Of a stretch of 64,000 nt of DNA, positions 36,784 through 43,638 are shown one piece after another. The stretch spans positions 1-64,000 of the forward strand of contig NZ_CANLOB010000020.1 of the NCBI RefSeq assembly GCF_947492815.1, written 5' to 3'. The first letter of the stretch is position 1. Every line of letters begins with the position of its first letter. The position numbers and the translations under genes were made by a program. The stretch comes from an uncultured Dokdonia sp. GTDB taxonomy: Bacteria > Bacteroidota > Bacteroidia > Flavobacteriales > Flavobacteriaceae. The notes under the pieces were generated by a model. It did not search any database. It saw only the letters and a list, made by a program, of their open reading frames with translations, and was not told the DNA's origin.

Positions 36784-38097
36784 TTATCGGGATTGATTAA
36801 TTAATCTATAAATTAAAATAGCGGTACGTTGTGTAAGCATTTCAATGGTATTTAGGTTTACAGTTTCTGATGGTGTATGAGCGCCTGTTCCCATAGTTCC
36901 TAGTCCATCAAGACAAGCAACATATGCAGCTACAAAGGAAACATCGGCAGCGCCTCTTTTACCTGGGTCATATCCTTCTACTTTTGGCTGTCCTAAGTCC
37001 TGACTTACTTGACTTAAAATTTCTAATAATTCATAGTTTTCTGGAGTGGGTTTCATCGCAGGATAACTATCTTGAAATTCTACCTTGGCACTTGTTTTAG
37101 GGAGATTATTAGCAACAATTTCTCGCATTTTAGCACGCGCTCGTTCTTTTTGATCTTCAGAAATAAATCGTAAACCACCTTGTGCATATGCCGTTTGCGC
37201 CACTACATTCCCTTTTCCGAAAATAGTTCCTTTACTTTCTTGTGCTTGTAAATCTAGTGTTGTGCCTCCTAACATCATCCCTGGATTGAAAGTTAGTAGT
37301 TCTTCGCCTTTTACATCTGTATAAAATTGGTGTAAGATTCGTGCCAATTCAAAATTAGCTCCTGCTCCTGTATACTCACTAAAAATACCAGAAGAGTGTG
37401 CTCGTTTTCCAGTGACTGTTACATTCCAATTTGAAGAGCCTCTACGAGCAACTGTTGCATTATCAAAGCCTGTTGAGGTTTCAAATCCTAAGGCAATATC
37501 ACTTTGTTTTGCTGCATCTATCAATGATTTTCTACTAATACTTATCGGTTTTCCAGTACTTTCTTCATCTCCTGTAAAAGCAACTGTTATTTGTGCGTCT
37601 TTTAATAATCCTGATTCATGTAACGCTTTTAAAGCATACAATACTACTACATTTCCGCCTTTCATATCATTGGCTCCAGGACCTTTTGCAATAGAGTCAT
37701 TGATCATTTCAAATTGTTGAAATTCGCTATCTTTTTCAAATACGGTATCTAAATGACCTATTAGTAATAAACGTTTTCCTTTAGTGCCTTTTGTCGTGGC
37801 AAATAAGTGTCCAGCGCGATTCATTTCTGGAGGCATTGTGATCCATTGTGTATCAAATCCAATATTTTGAAATGCTTTCGTAAATACAGTTCCTACTTCT
37901 TTTACACCTTCTAGATGTAGTGTACCACTATTAATATTTACAACGTCTTCCAAAAACTGAATGGCTTCTGGGTTATTTTTAGAGACCTGTGCAATGAGTT
38001 GTTGCTCGGGTTTTGAAAGTTGTTGCGCTTTCGCGAAAGCGGATTGAAACAGCATCCCAATAATGACTAAAGGGACTATAAAACGAGATAAAAACAT
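36784..38097 (-). CDS. Exported M20-family metallopeptidase (glutamate-carboxypeptidase-like)
   Basis: The 437-residue protein resembles carboxypeptidase G2-type M20/M25/M40 enzymes: IGHLDTVF (His ligand), GANDMKGG (bridging Asp), AFTGDEESTG (Glu base and ligand), GFETSTGFDNATVARRG and the terminal GTGAHTPSETVNLN (His). The N-terminal signal peptide is FIVPLVIIGMLFQSAFAKAQQ, in which AFAKA and thus the cleavage region is encoded by an exact palindrome copy (38026-38041). It would cleave C-terminal residues from peptides or folate-like substrates in the periplasm. It is monocistronic. Confidence 0.9.
   Translation of the reverse strand: MFLSRFIVPLVIIGMLFQSAFAKAQQLSKPEQQLIAQVSKNNPEAIQFLEDVVNINSGTLHLEGVKEVGTVFTKAFQNIGFDTQWITMPPEMNRAGHLFATTKGTKGKRLLLIGHLDTVFEKDSEFQQFEMINDSIAKGPGANDMKGGNVVVLYALKALHESGLLKDAQITVAFTGDEESTGKPISISRKSLIDAAKQSDIALGFETSTGFDNATVARRGSSNWNVTVTGKRAHSSGIFSEYTGAGANFELARILHQFYTDVKGEELLTFNPGMMLGGTTLDLQAQESKGTIFGKGNVVAQTAYAQGGLRFISEDQKERARAKMREIVANNLPKTSAKVEFQDSYPAMKPTPENYELLEILSQVSQDLGQPKVEGYDPGKRGAADVSFVAAYVACLDGLGTMGTGAHTPSETVNLNTIEMLTQRTAILIYRLINQSR
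38026..38041. repeat. Exact 16-bp palindrome in a signal-peptide coding region
   Basis: CGCTTTCGCGAAAGCG read on the minus strand as (S)AFAKA at the probable signal-peptidase site. Confidence 0.95.
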
Positions 38098-38268
38098 ACT
38101 GATAAAGCGTTGATCGTATCACAAGGTACGGAATCCTAAAAAAAGGATCGTATTCGTTCTTTTTAAGAATTTGAATACCTTTTGTTTTAAAATAAACATA
38201 AAATGCCTGATTTATAGTGTGTAACAATTTAGAATGAATATATTTATAGATAGAAAAAAGGTGTCATT

Positions 38269-38478
38269 ATGAAAAAGCTAATACATTTAAATGGAGCAGA
38301 AGCGCTTACCTCAAAGCAACAAAAGAAAATAACAGCAGGCTTACGTTTTCCTAATGGAGATCAACTTTGCTGTGGTTGTGTACTTCAAAATAAACAAGGT
38401 TCTTTAGAAATTTTAAAATTAGCATGTCATCGTGATTGTCCTGGGGAATCTCGGCGTGTATCAGATGTAGATTGTTAA
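38269..38478 (+). CDS. Cys-rich peptide with bacteriocin-type leader
   Basis: The 69-residue product opens with a leader resembling Bacteroidota natural-product precursors (MKKLIHLNG...LTSKQQKKITAG). A Gly-type cleavage site would fall after Ala23-Gly24, releasing a 45-residue core with six cysteines (Cys34, 35, 37, 53, 57, 69), the last being the final residue. This fits a secreted disulfide or thioether peptide. No modification enzyme, C39 peptidase or ABC transporter is visible within the window, so it would depend on genes elsewhere. It has its own terminator at 38503-38532. Confidence 0.65.
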   Translation: MKKLIHLNGAEALTSKQQKKITAGLRFPNGDQLCCGCVLQNKQGSLEILKLACHRDCPGESRRVSDVDC

Positions 38479-38502
38479 TTTTGATAGATTACTCTTCTAT
38501 AC

Positions 38503-38532
38503 AAAAGACGTTATATAGTGTCTTTTTTTTTC
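38503..38532 (+). terminator. Terminator of the Cys-rich peptide gene
   Basis: AAAAGAC pairs with GTCTTTT around a 10-base loop, followed by an eight-T run. Confidence 0.75.
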
Positions 38533-38549
38533 AAAACTATCTATTTATA

Positions 38550-38565
38550 CGCTTTCGCGAAAGCG
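38550..38565. repeat. Exact 16-bp palindrome, intergenic
   Basis: CGCTTTCGCGAAAGCG with TATA and TGTT flanks, just past the terminator of the Cys-rich peptide gene. Confidence 0.95.
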
Positions 38566-38652
38566 TGTTTTTAATGCTAAAATAATTTTATTGTATATCG
38601 TGTAGTAATGTTGTTTGAATAATAGAAGCCTTGTTTTAGTATGCTTTTCTTT

Positions 38653-39075
38653 TTAATGAAGGTAGTTGGTGATAGCTATAATTGCCATAAATACGAATAC
38701 AATTTTTAATGTAAGTGACCAGGTATACTTTTTTTTAATCTTTCCATTTTTTTCCAAGTCATCTATCCCCCTTTCTTTAGACTTTCTCTTATGTATTCCA
38801 GTGATTTTAGATAATGATTTTTTGCGCATATACTCTTCATAGTCGGTATACCCAATATACTTACAAAAAAAACGTACAGTGTCTGGATTAGGAGCACTTA
38901 CGGCATTGTTTTTTTCAATGTACCTTGAATAGGCCCTCTCTAAAGTTTTAGGGTTTAAATGGTGTATTTCTTTTACTACTTGTTTTGCTAAAGCATATTT
39001 AGAATGAGATACACTTCCTTTTTTTGCTTTTTCAAAGACTTCTTGGACGATCCTTTTTATTTGCTCGTGATTCAT
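38653..39075 (-). CDS. Small membrane-anchored regulator-like protein
   Basis: A 140-residue protein with a helical N-terminal domain (residues 1-90) that resembles Bacteroidota regulator domains containing ...NPKTLERAYSRYIEKN... followed by PNPDTVRFFCKYIGYTDYEEYM. A basic linker (KITGIHKRKSKERG) and a single C-terminal membrane helix (LTLKIVFVFMAIIAI) follow. It may be a membrane-tethered DNA- or protein-binding factor. It is transcribed away from the structured region at 39250, so both share the same intergenic space. I do not recognise a named family. Confidence 0.6.
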   Translation of the reverse strand: MNHEQIKRIVQEVFEKAKKGSVSHSKYALAKQVVKEIHHLNPKTLERAYSRYIEKNNAVSAPNPDTVRFFCKYIGYTDYEEYMRKKSLSKITGIHKRKSKERGIDDLEKNGKIKKKYTWSLTLKIVFVFMAIIAITNYLH

Positions 39076-39237
39076 AGGGATAAGGAATTATACTTTAGAC
39101 AAATACCAGACTTGATGTCTTGGTATTGCCTGTATTTATTGATATCTATAATTTGTCTGAAACGTGTCTGTATTCTGTCTGCAATACTTTTTTAAGCTTC
39201 TATTTTCTTTGTGTCAGGGATTGGTTGTTGTTATGAG

Positions 39238-39271
39238 TTGCTAACTTAACAATTGTACAAAACTACTTCTT
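39238..39271 (+). promoter_or_regulatory. TTGCTAACTTAA element, copy 1, and weak promoter
   Basis: TTGCTAACTTAA at 39238-39249 is identical to 39736-39747. A weak -7-like TACTTCTT starts at 39264, 23 bases after the TTG. If used, transcription would begin close to the first hairpin of the RNA candidate. Confidence 0.4.
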
Positions 39272-39435
39272 ACGGGAACCCGTAAAACAGTCTTCTTTAG
39301 GACGGTTAGAAAGTTACCATGAGTAACTGTATTACGGATTTCAACTTTCTAAACTAGGAGCATTCATACGTGAATAACGGGAATCTAGAACCCGTACGGT
39401 ATCTCTGAGATCGTCTCGGACAGGCACTCCTTTTT
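39266..39435 (+). ncRNA. Candidate structured RNA or leader, unknown class
   Basis: This gene-free stretch folds densely on paper. Helices: TACGG/CCGTA (39271-39284), a 10-bp TTAGAAAGTT/AACTTTCTAA helix (39306-39315 with 39343-39352), an alternative AGTTAC/GTAACT hairpin (39312-39328) using the same bases, ATTCA-TACG-TGAAT (39362-39375), ACGGG/CCCGT (39377-39395), TCTGAGA-TCG-TCTCGGA (39404-39420) and a closing AGGAG/CTCCT helix (39356-39360 with 39427-39431) followed by T5. The closing helix and three hairpins form a multiway junction. GC content is higher than the flanks. It precedes a small lipoprotein gene by 20 bases, so it may be a cis-regulatory leader or an independent small RNA. Confidence 0.5.
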
Positions 39436-39455
39436 CAAATTTCAAAATTTTTAAA

Positions 39456-39614
39456 ATGATGAGAAAGTTATTTTTAATAGCCGTAGTTTTTGGGAGTATA
39501 GTGTGTACTTCATGTGATCCACAACCTATATCTGAAGAGTTTAAAGTACAAGCAACAGAAGGGGAAGATGGTGAAATAGGAGGTGGAGAAGGAGAAGAAG
39601 AAGAAAACGGATAA
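39456..39614 (+). CDS. Tiny acidic lipoprotein (52 aa)
   Basis: A 52-residue product: signal peptide MMRKLFLIAVVFGSIVCTSC with the lipobox Cys at 20, then a short linker and a C-terminus that is almost only Glu and Gly (EGEDGEIGGGEGEEEENG). It would be a lipid-anchored acidic peptide. It sits between the structured RNA region and the TPR sensor kinase, and ends at a strong terminator, so it is a separate transcript. A second ATG at 39459 is equally possible. Function unknown; a ligand or brake for the neighbouring sensor is a possibility I infer only from location. Confidence 0.65.
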   Translation: MMRKLFLIAVVFGSIVCTSCDPQPISEEFKVQATEGEDGEIGGGEGEEEENG

Positions 39615-39629
39615 TTTATTTATAGAAAA

Positions 39630-39659
39630 GGATGCAAAAGAAGCTTTTGCATCCTTTTT
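39630..39659 (+). terminator. Terminator of the acidic lipoprotein gene
   Basis: A perfect 11-bp stem GGATGCAAAAG / CTTTTGCATCC with loop AAG, followed by a T run. Confidence 0.92.
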
Positions 39660-39735
39660 ATACTTTTAAAAATAAGAAAACGTGTATTTGAAAAGTAAAT
39701 ATTAATGAAATAGATATTTTAAATAAATAAGGTGA

Positions 39736-39765
39736 TTGCTAACTTAATAGAAGTTAGTATTTTAG
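39736..39765 (+). promoter_or_regulatory. Promoter with internal inverted repeat for the sensor kinase
   Basis: TTG (39736-39738), 19 bases, then TATTTTAG (39758-39765, one change from TAnnTTTG). The spacer is the inverted repeat CTAACTT-AATAG-AAGTTAG (39739-39757), a plausible operator. The start codon at 39770 is only four bases past the -7 box, so the mRNA would be nearly leaderless. Confidence 0.6.
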
Positions 39766-39769
39766 AAGA

Positions 39770-41827
39770 ATGAAAACAGTACTTATATCTGCTTTTATTC
39801 TCATTTTTTTTATAGTAAGCTGTGATGGTTTAAAACCAAATGAGGATGTTACTGTTGACACAGTAGATAATGTTTTTTTTCAACAGAGTGAAAATAAAAA
39901 TTTATCTATCCCAAAGCGTTTAGTCGCAATAGACTCTTTTTTAGTAGAAGCTAGAAATTCGGCTGATACATTAGCTATTTTATTAGGCTTAAAGAAAAAA
40001 ACATATCTCCTAGGGGTAAGCAGGAAATATGGTCTATCCATTCCTTATTGTAAAGAATTATTGAATATTGCAATTGCTAGAGAAAGCAACGAGTATACCC
40101 GTCTAGGATATGATAAAATTTCTAGATATTATAGTAGCCTTTCAGACTATGATTCATCCGTTTATTATGCAAAAGAGTTAGTAGAATTTTCAAAGGGTAT
40201 TAATGATAGTATTGGCATCGCAAAAGGGTATTTTAAATTGGGACTTTACAAAAAAGAACAGCATAAGTTAACAGAATCTTTTAAATACTTTAATGATGCA
40301 TTTTTAATTAGAAGAAAGAAAAAAGATAGCGTAAATGCCGTGACTACGCTTTTAGAGATGGCTCAAATTCAAAAAAAATTAGGAAATTATAGGGCTAGTC
40401 AAGCAACAGCTACAGATGGATTAAGTTTTGTAAATAAAGCTTCAAAAGTAGGAGATGTTGTTGGATTGAATTTGAATATAGCGACAACAAACAGAGAGCT
40501 GAATAACTATGAGGAAGCACTAACTTTTAATAAAAAAGCTTTAAAAATAGAAACTAGAACAAAAAGTATCTTAACATTAAAAAATACAGAAGCAAATATA
40601 TATGCAGATCAGGGAAATTATAAAAAGGCTGTACTTATTTTAGACAGTATTTTAAATTCACCTACCATAAAAAAATCAAAAGAAGCTAGGGCTAGAGTTT
40701 CAAGCAATTTGGGACGCATAAAATGGTTAGAAAATAGAGATAATGACAAATCTGAAGAATTATTACTAGAGGCGTTAAGGCTTCGAGAAGAGATTGGTGA
40801 TGTTTCTGGATTAATAGCTAGTTATACGCATTTAACAGAATATTATGCCGATTCAAATAAAGAGTTAGCACTAGCATACGCTGAAAAAAACTATGAAAAT
40901 GCAAAAACACTAAATAACAGTGTAGAAATTATAAAAAGTATAACATGGATTTTTGAATTAAAGGATGCACTAGGAAAATCGATATCGAATCAAATGGGTC
41001 TTGAACGATCTAGAGCTTATAAATATATCCGAGAAGCAAATAATGAAACCGAAAGGATTTATGCAGATACTAAATTTGAAAACGATGCTCTAAAGAATAA
41101 AAATTTTGAACTAGAAATAGAAGCAGAAAAGAAACAAAAACAAAATACGATAGCTTTAGCCATTGTGATTGTTTTGATTATATCATCCGTTTTTCTGTAT
41201 GTGACTTTAAAATCAAAACACAAAAGAGAAAAAGTAAGAGAAATTGTAAAAGAAACCTATGAGACAGAACGAAGACTCTCTAAAAAAGTACATGATGAAC
41301 TAGCAAATGATATGTCAGGGGTTATGAATTTAATTGACAATGATGCGGCAATACCAAATGATGTAAAAGAACCTTTAGTTAATAAATTAGAAGATTTATA
41401 TGAACGTACTCGAGATATTTCGGCAGAAATAGCAGGATTTGATAGTAATGATTTTGCTAGAAGCCTCAAGTTTTTAATTACTCAATACAATTCTCATGGA
41501 GTTAATGTAATCACCAATGTTACTTCAGGAATTAATTGGGATACCATATCAGATCACAAAAAAATAAATATTTATAGAAGCCTTCAAGAATTGCTTGTTA
41601 ATGCAAAAAAATACAGTAAAGCATCAGAGATAACAGTCATTTTTAAATCTGAAGGAAGAAAGCATTTTATAAATTACACAGATAATGGAATAGGATTTGA
41701 ATTTGATACTATAAATAAAAGAGGACTTCAAAATGTGGAAACCCGTATAAAAAACATACAAGGGATTATTACTTTTAATACATCAAAAGGAAATGGGTTT
41801 AAAGCTCACCTTTATTTTTTTAGTTAA
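39770..41827 (+). CDS. TPR-containing sensor histidine kinase
   Basis: The 685-residue protein has a lipobox-like signal (IFFIVSC, Cys18), about seven TPR units facing the periplasm (about 100-400), one membrane helix (461-480), and a HisKA_3-like kinase part. The phosphoacceptor is His508 in KKVHDELAND; the ATPase domain shows YRSLQELLVNAKKYS (N box) and YTDNGIGFE and GLQNVETRI (G boxes). These NarX/LytS-like Bacteroidota kinases pair with LuxR-type regulators such as the gene 17 bases downstream. The TPR domain would sense a protein or peptide. Both a lipid anchor and a membrane helix are predicted. Confidence 0.9.
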   Translation: MKTVLISAFILIFFIVSCDGLKPNEDVTVDTVDNVFFQQSENKNLSIPKRLVAIDSFLVEARNSADTLAILLGLKKKTYLLGVSRKYGLSIPYCKELLNIAIARESNEYTRLGYDKISRYYSSLSDYDSSVYYAKELVEFSKGINDSIGIAKGYFKLGLYKKEQHKLTESFKYFNDAFLIRRKKKDSVNAVTTLLEMAQIQKKLGNYRASQATATDGLSFVNKASKVGDVVGLNLNIATTNRELNNYEEALTFNKKALKIETRTKSILTLKNTEANIYADQGNYKKAVLILDSILNSPTIKKSKEARARVSSNLGRIKWLENRDNDKSEELLLEALRLREEIGDVSGLIASYTHLTEYYADSNKELALAYAEKNYENAKTLNNSVEIIKSITWIFELKDALGKSISNQMGLERSRAYKYIREANNETERIYADTKFENDALKNKNFELEIEAEKKQKQNTIALAIVIVLIISSVFLYVTLKSKHKREKVREIVKETYETERRLSKKVHDELANDMSGVMNLIDNDAAIPNDVKEPLVNKLEDLYERTRDISAEIAGFDSNDFARSLKFLITQYNSHGVNVITNVTSGINWDTISDHKKINIYRSLQELLVNAKKYSKASEITVIFKSEGRKHFINYTDNGIGFEFDTINKRGLQNVETRIKNIQGIITFNTSKGNGFKAHLYFFS

Positions 41828-41843
41828 ATTAATCCCCTACATT

Positions 41844-42497
41844 ATGTTTAGAAAAGTATTAATCGCAGAAGATCAAGATACGACACACAGAGGTGTAGAA
41901 AGTATCTTAAAAGAAACCATTACTCATGTTAGTAAAACAAAGTATTGTGATGACGCCGTTATAAAAGTAAAGGCATCATTACAAGAAGGCATGCCGTTTG
42001 AATTACTGATTACCGATTTACAATTTGAAGAAGACCATAGGGATCGTTCCATTTCTATTGGTGAAGATTTAATTACCGAGGTAAAACAACTTATTCCCAA
42101 TATAAAAATTATCGTTTTTTCTGTAGAAAAAGGAATTGGTAGAATTAAAAGACTGTATGATGACTATGGCATACATGCTTTTGTAGCAAAAGGACGTGAT
42201 GAATCATTACATATAAAACGAGCGATTCAAGCGGTGTATAATAAAGAACCTTATTGCACTCCAAAAATAAAACAACTACTCAGAAATGTAGACGATATTG
42301 ATGAGATAAATGATGCAGACATCAAAATATTAAACTTTCTTTCTAGAGGACTTTCCCAAAAGCAGATTTCAGAAACACTTATTCCTCCTTGTAGTCTTAG
42401 TAGTATCGAAAAAAATATAAGTAGATTAAAAGTGCTGTTAAATGCAAAAAATCCAGTACAACTTATATCTCTAGCTAAAGACAGAGGGATTATTTAA
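41844..42497 (+). CDS. Response regulator with divergent LuxR-type output
   Basis: The 217-residue protein has a receiver domain (KVLIAEDQDTT, phospho-Asp58 in LLITDLQFEED, Lys near 113 in FVAKGRDES) and a C-terminal helix-turn-helix (IKILNFLSRGLSQKQISETL ... SSIEKNISRLKVLLNAKNPVQLISLAKDRGII). The motif resembles LuxR/GerE but with an insert (PPCSLSSIEKN), so it is a divergent form. An in-frame ATG at 41793 overlaps the kinase gene; ATG 41844 is preferred because the receiver fold begins there. It probably binds the CTAACTT repeats near its own promoter, which is inference. Confidence 0.88.
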   Translation: MFRKVLIAEDQDTTHRGVESILKETITHVSKTKYCDDAVIKVKASLQEGMPFELLITDLQFEEDHRDRSISIGEDLITEVKQLIPNIKIIVFSVEKGIGRIKRLYDDYGIHAFVAKGRDESLHIKRAIQAVYNKEPYCTPKIKQLLRNVDDIDEINDADIKILNFLSRGLSQKQISETLIPPCSLSSIEKNISRLKVLLNAKNPVQLISLAKDRGII

Positions 42498-42512
42498 TGA
42501 TATTTCTTGCTA

Positions 42513-42597
42513 TATACGCTTTCGCGAAATCGAACTTGTGAGACCTACCTGCCGGTAGGCAGGTTCACGACAGTATGGAGAGCGAAGCGTTAGCATA
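42513..42597. repeat. Composite dispersed repeat, copy B
   Basis: A one-mismatch palindrome (42517-42532), then TTGTGAGACCTACCTGCCGG with the inverted TACCTGCCGGTAGGCAGG centre, then TTCACGACAGTATGGAGAGC and AAGCGTTAGC. It is the reverse complement of the elements at 57831 and 59378. It fills the space between convergent genes. Confidence 0.75.
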
Positions 42598-42642
42598 TGT
42601 CTAAAAACATAATGCCTTAATTATATTATATAGTTCGTGTAA

Positions 42643-43467
42643 TTATGCTGCCATAGGAAGGTTTTCTGGTTGTAATATGATAACTTGAGGTGCTATTTCA
42701 GGAGTGTTTTCTTGTACATTAAAAGTGCTATATACATTATAAGACACCCAAATTTGTAATAGTTTAACTGGAATTTGAATAGCGTCTTTCATTCCTAATT
42801 TAGAATCGTCTACATGTACCCAACGGTTTAAAGGTTGCTCATACATTTTATTCATAATTTCTTTTGAACCAAAATGCTTTTTTAAACGTAAAAAGATCTC
42901 GACATCAAATAACCATCTCGTTAAGAACGTATTATTGTACGCAACAGGGATCGCATTTCTTCTAAAAACTTTTGCGCCACACTGTGTGTCTTCTATTGGG
43001 AGACCTAAAATGAAGAATACAATGGATTTTACAATTTTAGAGAATATGTTTCTAAAGATATTTCTTTCTATTTGTCCGTTTCCCTTGCCTCTAGATCCAT
43101 ACACAAGCATAAGTTCCTTGTTTCTGTGAAGTGTCTCTGTAAGATTTTTGAAATCATCAAAATCTGTGGAGAGATCGGCATCTATAAAACCAATATAGTC
43201 GATATCTTTTCTGTTAAATAAATATCTTGATCCATATCGCACAGCAGCTGCTTTTCCTGAGTTTTTTTTGATATCTACAATACTTACGCTTGAAGGGGCA
43301 TTTTTTTGAATAGCTTCTAAAACTTCTAGTGTGTTGTCTTTACTTCCATCATTTACAAAGCATAAATGATATTTTTCGTTTGTTGTAATAAAATTGATAA
43401 ACGCATCTACATTTAAACGTTTTTCTTCGTTGTAGCATGGTATGATAATTCCTGTTTTCATGTTCAT
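42643..43467 (-). CDS. Family 2 glycosyltransferase (dolichyl-phosphate glucose synthase-like)
   Basis: The protein begins MNMKTGIIIPCYNEEKRL, the GT2 opening, and has the sugar-nucleotide DxD region (GFIDADLSTDFDDF) and DTQCGAKVFRRNAIP, both typical of polyprenyl-phosphate glucosyl- or mannosyltransferases. It should transfer a hexose from UDP- or GDP-sugar to a lipid or another glycan at the inner face of the membrane. The reading frame continues upstream to 43575, but ATG 43467 or 43461 is the start that matches the family. It diverges from the PTPS-related gene. Confidence 0.9.
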   Translation of the reverse strand: MNMKTGIIIPCYNEEKRLNVDAFINFITTNEKYHLCFVNDGSKDNTLEVLEAIQKNAPSSVSIVDIKKNSGKAAAVRYGSRYLFNRKDIDYIGFIDADLSTDFDDFKNLTETLHRNKELMLVYGSRGKGNGQIERNIFRNIFSKIVKSIVFFILGLPIEDTQCGAKVFRRNAIPVAYNNTFLTRWLFDVEIFLRLKKHFGSKEIMNKMYEQPLNRWVHVDDSKLGMKDAIQIPVKLLQIWVSYNVYSTFNVQENTPEIAPQVIILQPENLPMAA

Positions 43468-43638
43468 TATGTTTGGGTTTCTTTGGTCAAAAGTAGGTGT
43501 GAACCCCTGTCTTTTTGGGCGATATTCGATGGATGGCGCTTTTGTATAGGTGAATGAAAAAAAAGCATAGACCACACTTTCTTTCTAAGCGGGAAGTTTG
43601 TTATATCTTTAAAATTCAAAAGAATAGTGACGTTATAC

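Noticed and set aside
38269..38478. Complete lanthipeptide or other RiPP gene cluster
   Set aside because: No LanB/C/M, radical SAM, YcaO, C39 peptidase or ABC transporter gene lies within the window.
39238..39455. Integron attC site, group II intron or tRNA-like gene
   Set aside because: Hairpins and a junction are present, but there is no integrase or reverse transcriptase, no tRNA arms with conserved TTCGA, and no CCA; it is left as a candidate RNA.
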